Positions 31,922-41,300 of a DNA stretch of 42,022 nucleotides are shown here, in pieces; position 1 is the stretch's first letter; each line of letters starts with the position of its first letter. The DNA lies in assembly GCA_964353455.1 (NCBI GenBank), contig CAYGWP010000582.1, positions 1 to 42,022 on the forward strand, written 5' to 3'. Made by a program: the position numbers and the translations under genes. The stretch comes from CAYGWP01 sp964353455 (GTDB taxonomy: Bacteria; Planctomycetota; Phycisphaerae; FEN-1346). The notes beneath the pieces were generated by a model. The model searched no databases. It was not told the DNA's origin and saw only the letters and a program-made list of their open reading frames with translations.

Positions 31922-33148
31922 ATGAGGTCACTCGCAGCAGCGTTCGCAGTGTTGGCACTTGTAGCGGGGTGCGCCAAGCAGGACCAGCGTCCTGCCCCGG
32001 GGTCGTTCGGCGACGACGTCGAGTTCCTCCAGCCGCGCGGCGGCGCACTGGTGCTGTCGGACGCGACCGGCATGGCCCGGGTGGCCGTCTCGCCGCTTCT
32101 CCAGGGCCGCGTGATGACCAGCACGTCCGACGGCCCCGCCGGCATGAGTTACGGCTGGATCAACCGCGACCTGATCGCCTCGGGCGTCAAGCGCGCCCAC
32201 TTCAACCCATACGGCGGCGAGGACCGGTTCTGGATGGGCCCCGAGGGCGGACAGTTCTCCATCTTCTTCTCGAAGGACGAGCCGTTTGACCTCGACCACT
32301 GGTACACGCCGCCGGCCCTCGACATCCGGCCCTGGAACCTCGTGTCGAAGAGCCGCGGCGAGGCCCAGTTCCGTAGCGCGCTCGAGCTAAAGAACTACTC
32401 CGGCACGAAGTTCGACGTGACGGTTGACCGCACGGTGCGGGTCCTGGAACCCGCCGACGTATGGAAGCATCTGGCCGTTGCCCCGGCCACCCCCGCCGTG
32501 CGGATGGTGGCGTTCGAATCGGTCAACCGCATCACGAACGCCGGCAAGGACCCGTGGAAGAAGGAGTCGGGCCTCCTCTCGATCTGGATTCTCGGGATGT
32601 TCAATCCCTCGCCGACGCTGACGGTGGTGGCGCCCTTCAGGCCCGGGGCCGAATCGGAACTGGGTCCGGTCGTCAATGCCGACTACTTCGGCCGCGTGCC
32701 GCCCGAGCGCCTGGTCGTCCGCGGCAGCATCGCCTTCTTCAGCGGCGACGGCAAGTTCCGCAGCAAGATCGGCCTCAGCCCGAAACGCGCCCGGCCGGTC
32801 CTCGGCAGTTACGATGCCACCAACGGCGTCCTCACGATCGTCCAGTTTACGATGCCTGCGGCGCCGGCCGACTACGTCAACTCGATGTGGGAAATCCAGA
32901 AGAACCCCTACGCCGGCGACGTGGCCAACAGTTACAACGACGGTCCGCCCAAGGAGGGCGTGAAGCCCATGGGGCCGTTCTACGAACTGGAATCCTCATC
33001 GCCTGCGGCGGCGCTGGAGCCGGGCAAGAGCATGGAGCACGTGCACCGGACGATCCACCTGCGCGGGCCGGAGGCGGAACTGGACCGCATCGCCCGCGAG
33101 GTGCTCGGCGTGGGCCTCAAGGACATCGTCACAGCGCTGCCGAGGTAA
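31922..33148 (+). CDS. DUF6786-family lipoprotein
   Basis: A 408-residue lipoprotein, ATG at 31922 after a consensus AGGAGGT; the frame continues to 31898 without a ribosome site. The lipobox is LVAGC (Cys17). The rest is a beta-rich domain that I assign to DUF6786, with LSDATGMARVAVSPLLQGRV, MSYGWINRDLI, FNPYGGEDRFWMGPEGGQFS, IFFSKDEPFDLDHWYTPP and LLSIWILGMFNP. This looks like the aldose-epimerase/galactose-mutarotase-like sandwich, suggesting carbohydrate binding at the membrane surface; that is inference. It heads a run with the sulfatase and GH32 genes, 69 bases before the sulfatase. Confidence 0.8.
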   Translation: MRSLAAAFAVLALVAGCAKQDQRPAPGSFGDDVEFLQPRGGALVLSDATGMARVAVSPLLQGRVMTSTSDGPAGMSYGWINRDLIASGVKRAHFNPYGGEDRFWMGPEGGQFSIFFSKDEPFDLDHWYTPPALDIRPWNLVSKSRGEAQFRSALELKNYSGTKFDVTVDRTVRVLEPADVWKHLAVAPATPAVRMVAFESVNRITNAGKDPWKKESGLLSIWILGMFNPSPTLTVVAPFRPGAESELGPVVNADYFGRVPPERLVVRGSIAFFSGDGKFRSKIGLSPKRARPVLGSYDATNGVLTIVQFTMPAAPADYVNSMWEIQKNPYAGDVANSYNDGPPKEGVKPMGPFYELESSSPAAALEPGKSMEHVHRTIHLRGPEAELDRIAREVLGVGLKDIVTALPR

Positions 33149-33217
33149 CACGGCCAGCCGCGCCAATACCGGAGTTTCGCTGTCGGATCAGGAACAGCAA
33201 GCGGAAAGGAGAATCAC

Positions 33218-34597
33218 ATGGCATGCGTTACGCGCCGTGGGTTTTTGGGAGCCCTCGGCCTCGGCGCCGCCGCCTGCGCGGTCCGCCCCGCCTGGCTGGC
33301 GGCCGCCGCACCGGCGAAGAAGCCGAACTTCGTCATCGTCTTCACCGACGACCAGGGCCACGGAGACCTGAGTTGCTACGGCTCGAAGACCATCCACACG
33401 CCGCGGCTGGACCAGATGGCCCGCGAAGGGCTGAAACTGACCAGTTTCTACGTGCAGCCGGTGTGCGGGCCGTCGCGCGCGGCCCTGATGACCGGATGCT
33501 ACCCCACCCGTGTCATCCGCAGATGGACGTTGGCGCCGGGGGAGATCACGATTGCCGAGGTCCTGAAGTCGGCCGGCTACGCCACCTGCTGCATCGGCAA
33601 GTGGGACCTCTCTGGCCGCCAGTTCGTGGAAGGCCGCCTGCCGACCGACCAGGGCTTCGACTACTACTTCGGCACGCTGGGCGCCACCGACTCGGGCCAC
33701 GTGGTTTTCTATCGCAACAAGGAGAAGGTCGGCGAGACCGACGACATGGGCAGCCTGACCAAGCGCTATACGGACGAGGCCATCGACTTCATCCGCCAGC
33801 ACAAGGACGGGCCGTTCTTCCTGTACCTGCCGCACAGCATGCCGCACGTGAAGATCGGCGCCTCCGAGCAATTCCGCGGCAAGTCCAAGGGCGGCCTCTA
33901 CGGCGACGTCATCGAGGAGTTGGACTGGAACACCGGCCGCCTCATTGATGCCCTGAAGGAACTGGGGCTGGCCGAAAACACGATCGTCCTCTTTACCAGC
34001 GACAATGGCCCGTGGCTTGTCAAGGGCGACATGGCCGGTTCGGCCGGCCCGCTGCACGGCGGGAAGGCGACTGCGTGGGAGGGCGGCTTCCGGGTGCCCG
34101 GCATCTTCTGGGGCGGGCGGATACCCGGCGGCCGCGAGAGCGGCGAACTGGTCGCCTCCATCGACCTGATGCCGACCTTCGCCAAGATGGCCGGCGCGGC
34201 GGCGCCGACCGACCGCGTCATCGACGGCTGCGACCAGGGGCAATTCCTGACCGGGGCCTCCGACAAGTCGGCGCGCGACACGTTCCTGTACTACACCGGG
34301 GATCAACTCCGGGCGGTGCGAAAGGGACGGTGGAAACTCTTTGTCGCCAAAGGGGCCGCCAAGGACACGCCGGCGCCGGACAAGGTCGAACTCTACGACC
34401 TGGAGGCCGACATCGGCGAGACCAACAATGTGGCCGCTGCACATCCCGACGTGGTCAAGCAACTCTCGGAACTGGCCGCCAAGGCCCTCGAAGACATCGG
34501 CGAGGGAAACCAGCCCGGCAAGGGCGCACGTGTGGAAGCAAGCGCCCTTAAGACCGCCGAGGAAAAGGCTGCGCCCAAGAAGAAGAAAAAGACCTGA
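33218..34597 (+). CDS. Tat-exported arylsulfatase-type sulfatase
   Basis: A 459-residue type I sulfatase that removes sulfate esters, probably from polysaccharides. The N-terminus TRRGFLGALGLGAAACA is a twin-arginine signal. FTDDQGHGD (Asp44/Asp45) binds the metal. VCGPSRAALMTG carries the Cys83-x-Pro-Ser-Arg motif whose Cys is converted to formylglycine by a sulfatase-maturating enzyme, which is not in the window. TSDNGP (Asp262-Asn263) completes the metal site and LHGGKATAWEGGFRVPGI is the conserved substrate-side motif. The tail is very Lys-rich (AAPKKKKKT). It is followed 56 bases later by a GH32 gene that also has a Tat signal, so the two probably act on the same exported substrate. Confidence 0.93.
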   Translation: MACVTRRGFLGALGLGAAACAVRPAWLAAAAPAKKPNFVIVFTDDQGHGDLSCYGSKTIHTPRLDQMAREGLKLTSFYVQPVCGPSRAALMTGCYPTRVIRRWTLAPGEITIAEVLKSAGYATCCIGKWDLSGRQFVEGRLPTDQGFDYYFGTLGATDSGHVVFYRNKEKVGETDDMGSLTKRYTDEAIDFIRQHKDGPFFLYLPHSMPHVKIGASEQFRGKSKGGLYGDVIEELDWNTGRLIDALKELGLAENTIVLFTSDNGPWLVKGDMAGSAGPLHGGKATAWEGGFRVPGIFWGGRIPGGRESGELVASIDLMPTFAKMAGAAAPTDRVIDGCDQGQFLTGASDKSARDTFLYYTGDQLRAVRKGRWKLFVAKGAAKDTPAPDKVELYDLEADIGETNNVAAAHPDVVKQLSELAAKALEDIGEGNQPGKGARVEASALKTAEEKAAPKKKKKT

Positions 34598-34653
34598 AGA
34601 GGGACCGGCTGGACCCATACCCAGACTCATTGCCCAAACCGCAGGAGCATGCC

Positions 34654-36426
34654 ATGAGCGATTGCGAGTGCCACAAACCCGGTTGTTGCGACGGGCCGAA
34701 CCGGCGGGAGTTCCTCTCGATGCTCGGGGCGGGCGCAGCGGCGGCGATGGCCGGCGGAATCCCGCGCGAGGCGGGGGCGGCCGAGACGCCGGACCTTGAG
34801 AAACTCGTCCCGGCCGACAAGAAACTCCCGCCCGAGTGGATAAGATCGCTCTACGACCAGGCGCTGTCCGCCGAGCAGATCGCGGCGTTGAAGCCCAATG
34901 AGCCATCGGACCTCAAGCCCTGGGCGTGGTGGTCGTTCGACGACAAGGAGGCCAAGGATCGCACCGGGCGGTTCCCGATCACGCAGATTGCCGGCGGCAC
35001 CACGGTGGAAGGCGGCAAGCTCGTGCTCGATGGCAAGAACGGGATGATGCTCTGCAAGACCGGGAAAGAAGCCCCCTTCGCTTACGAGACACCGGCCCGG
35101 CCGGCGAACCCGCCGGCGAACTGGCTGACCTACCACCTGGCCCACCCCGGTCCCGGCAATGCCAGGCCCGGCGATCCGAACTGCGCCTTCTTTTGGAAAG
35201 GCCGATATCACCTTCACTACATCTACACCCACAAGGATGGGTACTCCTTCGCCCACGTCTCCAGCGGGGACATGCTGCACTGGAAGTGGCACCCGACGAC
35301 GCTCACGCCGCCCAAGACCGGGCACGGCATGTTCAGCGGCACCGGCTTCTTCACCAAGGAGGGCAAGCCGGCCATCATTTATCATGGGCAGGGATCGGGC
35401 AGAAACCAGATCGCCGTCGCCGAAGACGACCAGTTGGAGAAGTGGAGCGTGCCCATGGCGCTGGAGCCGAAGATTCGACCCGGCCAGGATGGCAGCAAGA
35501 TCGCCAACTGGGATCCGGATGCCTGGGTGGACGGCGATACCTACTATGCGCTCTCTGGCGGCTCCCCCGGCAGTGGCAAGCCGCCCACATTGTTCAAGTC
35601 GCCTGATCTGAAGACCTGGGAGTATCTCGGGCTGTTCCTGAGCCATGATATGCCGGACGTCCAGAAGGACGAAGATGTCTCCTGTCCGAACTTCTTCAAG
35701 ATCGGCGGCAAACACATGCTGCTCTGCATCAGCCACAACAAAGGCTGCCGCTATTACCTTGGCGAGTGGAAGAACGAGCGTTTCACGCCCGACTTTCATG
35801 CGCGCATGAACTGGCATGGCCGGGACGTTTTTGCCCCGGAAAGCGTGCTGACGCCCGATGGCCGACGCGTCATGTGGGCTTGGTGTATTCTCGATGGCCC
35901 CCAGAGCGGTATCCAGTCGCTCCCTCGCGAACTCAGCCTGCCCGAGGACGGCGTTCTACGCATCAAGCCGCTCCGGGAACTGGAGACGCTCCGTTATGAC
36001 GAGAAGAGCGAAGCCAACATCACCGTGAAGGGCGACGGCATTCACACGCTCAAGGAGATTGCCGGCGACACCCTTGAACTCAAAATTACGATCAAGCCTG
36101 GCCAAGCCAAGCAGGTTGGCATCCGGGTGTACTGCGACAAGGAGGGCAACGGCGGTTTCCCGATCACGGTCGAACCCGAGAGCAAGACCTTGAATCTTGG
36201 CGCCATAAAGGTGCCGTTCGAGTTGAAACCCGGGGAAGATCTGGAACTGCGCGTCTTCCTGGATAAGAGCGTGATCGAGGTGTTCGCCAACGACCGCCAA
36301 GCCGCCGTCGCCTCCCACACGTACGCTCCAGGAAACCTTAGCGTCAGCCTATTCAGCAAGGGCGGAGATGTTGTGGTGAAGGACGTCAAGGGCTGGAGGA
36401 TGAGGTCAATCTACGCGGGACAGTAA
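34654..36426 (+). CDS. Tat-exported GH32-like glycoside hydrolase
   Basis: A 590-residue protein; the ATG at 34654 has AGGAG eight bases before it. The N-terminus is Cys-rich (CECHKPGCC), then a twin-arginine signal NRREFLSMLGAGAAAAMAGG. A LamG-like N-terminal segment (WAWWSFDDKEAKDRTGRF) comes before the five-bladed propeller. The nucleophile region reads PGDPNCAFFWKGRYHLHYIY (Asp174), the RDP motif becomes WDPDAW (Asp287), and the ECP motif becomes EDVSCPNFF (340-348), so the usual acid/base Glu is displaced or replaced. The C-terminal GH32 sandwich has LRVFLDKSVIEVFANDRQAA. GH32 enzymes cleave fructans and sucrose; with these changes the substrate may differ. Confidence 0.85.
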   Translation: MSDCECHKPGCCDGPNRREFLSMLGAGAAAAMAGGIPREAGAAETPDLEKLVPADKKLPPEWIRSLYDQALSAEQIAALKPNEPSDLKPWAWWSFDDKEAKDRTGRFPITQIAGGTTVEGGKLVLDGKNGMMLCKTGKEAPFAYETPARPANPPANWLTYHLAHPGPGNARPGDPNCAFFWKGRYHLHYIYTHKDGYSFAHVSSGDMLHWKWHPTTLTPPKTGHGMFSGTGFFTKEGKPAIIYHGQGSGRNQIAVAEDDQLEKWSVPMALEPKIRPGQDGSKIANWDPDAWVDGDTYYALSGGSPGSGKPPTLFKSPDLKTWEYLGLFLSHDMPDVQKDEDVSCPNFFKIGGKHMLLCISHNKGCRYYLGEWKNERFTPDFHARMNWHGRDVFAPESVLTPDGRRVMWAWCILDGPQSGIQSLPRELSLPEDGVLRIKPLRELETLRYDEKSEANITVKGDGIHTLKEIAGDTLELKITIKPGQAKQVGIRVYCDKEGNGGFPITVEPESKTLNLGAIKVPFELKPGEDLELRVFLDKSVIEVFANDRQAAVASHTYAPGNLSVSLFSKGGDVVVKDVKGWRMRSIYAGQ

Positions 36427-36570
36427 CGGCGCCCGGGGGGCTTTCCGGGGACACCCATACTCGATCTCTCGCCGCCCGGTCTCGTCGGCTCGCTGTGCTC
36501 GCCTCCTCGACCAGCCCGGGACCCATGGTAACATTCGCCACAACCTTCATCAACATACAAGGGGTTACAC

Positions 36571-36598
36571 TTGACCCGGCCGCGCCGGCCGCTAGACT
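36571..36598 (+). promoter_or_regulatory. Promoter upstream of the DUF1349-like gene
   Basis: TTGACC (36571-36576), 16-bp spacer, TAGACT (36593-36598), 39 bases before the ATG at 36638. It separates this gene from the GH32 gene, whose 211-base downstream gap otherwise shows nothing recognisable. Confidence 0.55.
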
Positions 36599-36637
36599 CG
36601 TCTTCTGTCGGACGCACGTCATTCCGGGAGATCGGCC

Positions 36638-37258
36638 ATGAAACACGTCTGTTGGACAGTTGCGGCAGCGATCCTCTTCTGCGTCACCATCTACGCGGCC
36701 CAGGAGCGCGTGCTCTTTGAGGACCGTTTCGCGGGCAAGCTGGGCAACGGGTGGACCTGGCTTCGCGAGAACCCGAAGACATGGCGGACCGCCGACGGGG
36801 CGCTCGAGATACGCGTCGAGCCGGGCAATGCCGGTTCGGTCAAGAACGCGCTGCTCCGGAAGCCCCCCGACCGCACGAAGGGCAAGATCGCCATCGAGGT
36901 CACCGTCACCTTCACGACGCCGCCCACGGTCCAGTACGAGCAGGCCGGCATCACGTGGTATCGCGATGGCAAGCCCGTCTTCAAGTTCGTCCACGAGCAG
37001 ATCGACGGCAAGACCTACATCATCCCCGGCAAGAAGCCTGCCCCCGAGAAGACGGTGCAGCTTCGCCTCGTCGTCACGAAGGACCGCTTTACGGCCCAGT
37101 TCCGGCCCGACGCCAAGGGCGACTTCCAGACGGCCGCCGAGGGCGCCCTCGCGCCCGGCGGCGACGAGCAGGTCAGCATCCAGTGTTACAACGGCCCGGA
37201 GGCGGACGAGCACTGGATTCGCTTCGACGATTTCCGGATCATCGAATTAACGGATTGA
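36638..37258 (+). CDS. Secreted DUF1349-like concanavalin-fold protein
   Basis: A 206-residue exported protein with a signal peptide (residues 1-20, ILFCVTIYA). The mature part looks like a concanavalin/LamG-type sandwich of the DUF1349 or DUF1080 type: LFEDRFAGKLGNGWTWLREN, LEIRVEPGNAGSV, QYEQAGITWYRDGKPVFKF and a final WIRFDDFRII strand, the usual closing strand of these domains. Such domains bind polysaccharide and often accompany hydrolases in Planctomycetota. It has its own promoter and is followed by an imperfect hairpin. Confidence 0.75.
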   Translation: MKHVCWTVAAAILFCVTIYAAQERVLFEDRFAGKLGNGWTWLRENPKTWRTADGALEIRVEPGNAGSVKNALLRKPPDRTKGKIAIEVTVTFTTPPTVQYEQAGITWYRDGKPVFKFVHEQIDGKTYIIPGKKPAPEKTVQLRLVVTKDRFTAQFRPDAKGDFQTAAEGALAPGGDEQVSIQCYNGPEADEHWIRFDDFRIIELTD

Positions 37259-37358
37259 ACCGCCGAGAACGCGGAGAGAAACTGCGTAGGCTTCTTGTAA
37301 GAGAATCAGGGAGGGCGTTCTCTGCGTTTCTCGGCGGCCTCCGCGGTTAAGGTTTTTT
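37259..37358. repeat. Imperfect inverted repeat with downstream T-run
   Basis: An arm at 37259-37280 (starting ACCGCCGAGAACGCGG) pairs imperfectly with 37318-37337. A run of six T lies at 37353-37358, 15 bases after the right arm. It could be a terminator but the T-run is displaced; a REP-like repeat is as likely. Confidence 0.5.
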
Positions 37359-37375
37359 GAGCAAAGGAAACGGCC

Positions 37376-40300
37376 ATGCGTTCAATGCGCCGGCGTGAGT
37401 TTATTGAGCGGACCGTGGCAGCAAGCGTTGCCGTGGCCGCGATGGGCCAGGCGAGACTTCCGGGCCGTAGCGCGGGGCAATGCGTCCTGGCGGTCAGGGA
37501 CAGGATTTCATCCGGGGAATTTCGAGTGAGCGGAAGGGCTCCGCTGGGCGGCCAGAGAAGGGCGAGGCGTACGTGGGTTCTGGTCATGGCGGTTGCGATC
37601 GGCGTCGCGCTCGGGCTGGCGGCCCCCCGTGCCCACGCCACCGGATGGGCTCCTAACGTCGGGCAGGGGGCCGACATCGTCATGATGGACCTGCGCTGGC
37701 CCCGCTGGGACGAGGGAACCTATTACTGTTTCTGGTACGTCAAGTTCTTTCCCAACCGGTACTGCACTTTCTACGGCGGCCTGGCGACCCACGGCGACAA
37801 GGTCACCCCAGGGATGTTCATGTCCTACTGGGGCGGCATAACGAACATTCACGAGGGGGAGTATTTCTACCGGCACGGCTACGGGGCCGAAGGCGCGAAG
37901 GGCGGCGCCAACGGCAAGCCGCCCTTCCTGCGCCCTGGATCGTGGTATCGCATGGTCCTGCGCGTCTTTCCGCCCTTGCGGGGCGGCGAGAAGGAGACAT
38001 ATGTTGGCTGGTGGGTCAAAGACGTGGAGAAAAACCAGTGGCACACCCACAGCATCGTGAGCATCCCGTCCCGTGAAACGGGGGTCATGGGAAACAGCGG
38101 CTTTGTCGAGGCCCTGGCGCCCGAGAGCGTCCACCGCGCGTTCGAGTACCGCCTCGGCTACTACCGCCTGGAGGGGAAGTGGTTCCCGTCGAACGAAGTC
38201 GGCTCGCAGAGCCCGTCGCAGTTCCGGCTCATCGAGGATGGGACGGTCGTGCGCTTCGACCGTCCGGTCGAGGGCGATACGGGCTCCCGCAAGGAGAAGA
38301 CGTCCTTCGCCGCCCGGCAGCCGGGCGCGCCCGTTCTCGATGCGCCGGCGGTCGAGGGGGTCGAGGCCCGCGCGTGGGGAAGCCAGGTGACCGTCGAGTG
38401 GCGCATCCCCCCCAACGCGGCGCCGCAACTGGGGTATGCCCTGGAGGTGTTCGCCGAGGACGCGGCAGCGGGCCCCCGGCTGGCGGCCTTCGAGGACACC
38501 GCGCCGCACGTCCACGCCAAGCGCCTGGATACCGACCGGCCACCCGGAAGCGTGCGGCTGACCGTGACGGACATCTTCGATCAGAGGAAGTCCATAACGG
38601 TTCCCGTCAGGCAGGCGGCGCTCGCGCCCGCCGCCGAGGCCGCCGGGCTCCGCCCCGGGCTGGGGTATCTGTACTACGAGGCGCCGCAGGATGCCCGATG
38701 GGAGCGCCTGCCGGATTTTTCGGCCCTGGAGCCGATCAGGCGGGGCTGCGTACTTGCCCTGGACGACACCGTTCGGCAGGATCGTGACAAACTCTACGCG
38801 CTGCGCTACCAGGGGTATCTTCGGGCTCCCGCCGACGGGTTGTACGTGCTGTCGATAGGAACCTGCGACGGCAGCCGCCTGAGCGTGGATGGCAAGGTTG
38901 TGGCGGAGCGAGATGGAATCCACAGCACATCCGTAAGGCAGTACCCGATCGCCTTGAGCAGGGGTCTGCACACCTTCGAGATGGCCTATTTCAAGGGCCC
39001 GGACGCTTATCTCGCAGACAAGATTCTGGTGGCGTGGGAAGGTCCGGGTTTTGGGCTCCGTAACCTCTCCCGGGACGATCTCATGGCCCGTGACAGCGGC
39101 GATCTGCCTGCCCTTGCCATCGAGGTGGTCGGCGCGGTTTCCTCGGGCGTGCTGGAGGACAACCTCGTTGAGGTTCGCGGGCGCATCGAGCGGCACGGGC
39201 GCCGGATCGACAGGGTGCAACTCTTCCGCGGCCGCCAGTTGCTTGAGACGGTTTCGGGGACCGATTCCGGCGGCACGGACCGGATCGCCTTCAAGGTCCT
39301 GCTGCCGGAGGGCGACAACCCGCTCCGGGCGCGCCTGTGGTATGACGGCGGCTCGTCGGTCGAGTCCAACGTGCTGACCCTGAAGGCGCAAAACCGGACG
39401 GACGGCCCGTGGAAGTTCGATGTTCTGGGGGAAGACGTCTTTCCCATGGGGGCCCGGCATCGAGAGGGCCGGATGTCATTCGCGGGGGAGGGATTCTGTT
39501 TCGGACACCAGCCGGTCACGGGGGACTTCAGCCTGACCGCCCGGATCGCGGACATCCACCTGACCACCCCGGAAACGGGCGTCCATGCGGCAAACTGGCT
39601 GGGCCTGTTGGTCAAGAACAGGAAAACGAACCAGCCGTTCTCGGGAGACTACTTCGGCATCTATCGCACGGCCGGCCAGGGCATGCGGGGTCCGGCGGAT
39701 TTCCCGGACCTTGCCGCCAGCAGGCTGAGCATCGTCTCGTTTCCGGCGGATCATCCGTGGCTCAGGCTTGTCCGCCGTGGAAAGCGATTCCAGACCTTCA
39801 CCTCCCCGGACGGGAACGTGTGGCACAAGGCGATGGAGCGCATCATGCCGGGGTTCCCGGAGGAGGCCAGCGCGGGCGTGGTGTTCCAGGCGGTGCCGGG
39901 CAAGGGCCGCAGCCTCTTCGCCGGCGCGATGGACTGCCTGACCCTGGAACCCGGCCCTGTCGCGGAGGAGCCCCGGGCCAAGCCGCGGCCGGAGGACCTG
40001 CCCCAGGCGAATCGTGTCACCGCGCTGGTCCAGGCCGCGCAGGACCCCCGGATCCTGTATGCGCGGAGCAACGGCGCGGGACTGCTGAAATCAACGGACC
40101 GCGGGCAGACGTGGCGCCCCGTGGACGAGGGGCTTGCCTCGCCGGACGCCCGGGCGGTCCGGTCCGTGGCCGTGCATCCGAAGGACGCCTCAACCGTTCT
40201 GCGCGCGGGCGGCGCCGTGGTGGACGGCGCCCTCAGGAGCGGGCTGTGGAAGAGCACGGATGGCGGCAAGGTGTGGCGGCTGATCACGCGGGAGATCGAC

Positions 40301-41095
40301 TTCGACGGCCGGGGACCCGCCACGATTTTCGGCGAGGTCGTCTCGTTCTGCCCGGAAGACCCCCGGTTGGTCGCCGCCGGCGGGGAGACGAGCGGCCTGT
40401 TCCTGAGCACCGATGCGGGAGAGACCTGGAAGCCCGCCGGCCTCCAGGGCGAGCGAATCGCCTGCCTGGGCTTTGTCCCCGTGACGCGGCAGAAAGACGG
40501 GCAACTGATCGTTGGGACCATCGCGGACAGCGAGTTCGCAACGCTGGGCCTGGGCCAGGTGGCCTCGCCGGGCAAGGCGCCCGGGCGGATCTACGCCGTC
40601 TCGCTGCGGGACGGGAAAGTGAGAAAGCAGGTGCAGTGCGAGTTGCCGGACTTCGGCGTAACGAACATCGCCTTTGACGTGCACGAAAACTTCATGAACT
40701 TCGCGACCAACCGTGGCGTGTACTACACGTGGGTACACGGCACCGTGTTCGAACTGCGTCTGCACAAGATGCCTGCGGACGTGCTGTTCACGGCCATCGG
40801 CTCGCAGCCGCATTCCGACTGGAGCGCGGCAACGTATGCGGCGCCCTTTTCGGGAACGGGGCCAAGCCCGCTTTATGTCACGACGGACCGGAGCCGCAAC
40901 TGGTCCGTCGTGTCCGCCGACGCGCGTGCGACGGGCAGTCGCGAGGAGATCCGCCTGAATGCGGGAGTATCCTGCGTCGTGCGCGATGCCGGGGGAAAAG
41001 ACACCCTCTATCTGTGCAACCGATACGGGATTCTCAAGAGCACGGACGGGGGAAAGAGTTACGCGCTCGTCTATGGCAACGCTCGCGAACGCTGA
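37376..41095 (+). CDS. Large exported DUF3472/PA14/BNR protein with two stacked export signals
   Basis: A 1239-residue protein. AAAGGAA precedes the ATG. Residues 1-26 (MRRREFIERTVAASVAVAAM) form a Tat-type signal, but a second basic-hydrophobic signal lies at 61-88 (RRTWVLVMAVAIGVALGLAA ending RAHA). An in-frame GTG at 37526 (codon 51) could start the second. Then come a DUF3472 domain (about 95-300; FWYVKFFPNRYCTFYGGLA, YVGWWVKDVEKNQW), a fibronectin-like segment, a PA14 domain (about 425-565; LRAPADGLYVLSIGTCDGSR), a DUF1349-like sandwich (about 680-865) and a C-terminal BNR/sortilin-type propeller with five Asp boxes such as STDRGQTWRPV and STDAGETWKPA. No glycosidase catalytic set is recognised; glycan binding is the likely role. 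Confidence 0.85.
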   Translation: MRSMRRREFIERTVAASVAVAAMGQARLPGRSAGQCVLAVRDRISSGEFRVSGRAPLGGQRRARRTWVLVMAVAIGVALGLAAPRAHATGWAPNVGQGADIVMMDLRWPRWDEGTYYCFWYVKFFPNRYCTFYGGLATHGDKVTPGMFMSYWGGITNIHEGEYFYRHGYGAEGAKGGANGKPPFLRPGSWYRMVLRVFPPLRGGEKETYVGWWVKDVEKNQWHTHSIVSIPSRETGVMGNSGFVEALAPESVHRAFEYRLGYYRLEGKWFPSNEVGSQSPSQFRLIEDGTVVRFDRPVEGDTGSRKEKTSFAARQPGAPVLDAPAVEGVEARAWGSQVTVEWRIPPNAAPQLGYALEVFAEDAAAGPRLAAFEDTAPHVHAKRLDTDRPPGSVRLTVTDIFDQRKSITVPVRQAALAPAAEAAGLRPGLGYLYYEAPQDARWERLPDFSALEPIRRGCVLALDDTVRQDRDKLYALRYQGYLRAPADGLYVLSIGTCDGSRLSVDGKVVAERDGIHSTSVRQYPIALSRGLHTFEMAYFKGPDAYLADKILVAWEGPGFGLRNLSRDDLMARDSGDLPALAIEVVGAVSSGVLEDNLVEVRGRIERHGRRIDRVQLFRGRQLLETVSGTDSGGTDRIAFKVLLPEGDNPLRARLWYDGGSSVESNVLTLKAQNRTDGPWKFDVLGEDVFPMGARHREGRMSFAGEGFCFGHQPVTGDFSLTARIADIHLTTPETGVHAANWLGLLVKNRKTNQPFSGDYFGIYRTAGQGMRGPADFPDLAASRLSIVSFPADHPWLRLVRRGKRFQTFTSPDGNVWHKAMERIMPGFPEEASAGVVFQAVPGKGRSLFAGAMDCLTLEPGPVAEEPRAKPRPEDLPQANRVTALVQAAQDPRILYARSNGAGLLKSTDRGQTWRPVDEGLASPDARAVRSVAVHPKDASTVLRAGGAVVDGALRSGLWKSTDGGKVWRLITREIDFDGRGPATIFGEVVSFCPEDPRLVAAGGETSGLFLSTDAGETWKPAGLQGERIACLGFVPVTRQKDGQLIVGTIADSEFATLGLGQVASPGKAPGRIYAVSLRDGKVRKQVQCELPDFGVTNIAFDVHENFMNFATNRGVYYTWVHGTVFELRLHKMPADVLFTAIGSQPHSDWSAATYAAPFSGTGPSPLYVTTDRSRNWSVVSADARATGSREEIRLNAGVSCVVRDAGGKDTLYLCNRYGILKSTDGGKSYALVYGNARER

Positions 41096-41138
41096 CAGGA
41101 ACGCGGTCCTCAACAGGATGGGCTGTCGGCCTGCTCGC

Positions 41139-41167
41139 TTGACGTGACCGGTGGGGCCAGCTACCAT
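41139..41167 (+). promoter_or_regulatory. Promoter-like sequence with no intact gene behind it
   Basis: TTGACG (41139-41144), 17-bp spacer, TACCAT (41162-41167). It points to a 40-codon frame that ends inside a gene fragment on the other strand. Confidence 0.4.
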
Positions 41168-41177
41168 CGGGCGTGTC

Positions 41178-41300
41178 ATGAATGCCCGCCCGCGCCGCTG
41201 GGCCGGGGTCTTAAGTGTTGTTGGGGCGGGCCCGGAGAAACCGGGGGATCACGACGGATACGCGTCTTGCCCACGCCGTCTTTCCAATGATAACCGCTGA
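41178..41300 (+). other. Short frame, possibly a truncated gene start
   Basis: ATG 41178 to TGA 41298-41300 encodes 40 residues beginning MNARPRRWAGVLSVVGAGP, which looks like the start of a signal peptide (basic residues then hydrophobic). From about 41257 it runs antisense through the GH51 fragment, so the original downstream part seems to have been replaced. The ATG lies only 10 bases after the -10 box of the promoter-like sequence. Low confidence that it is expressed. Confidence 0.2.

Noticed and set aside
33188..34906. 572-codon minus-strand frame opposite the sulfatase
   Set aside because: Shadow frame; the plus strand carries Tat signal and sulfatase motifs.
37508..39460. 650-codon minus-strand frame opposite the DUF3472/PA14 protein
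   Set aside because: Shadow frame with low-complexity Arg/Gly/Pro composition; the plus strand has recognisable domains.
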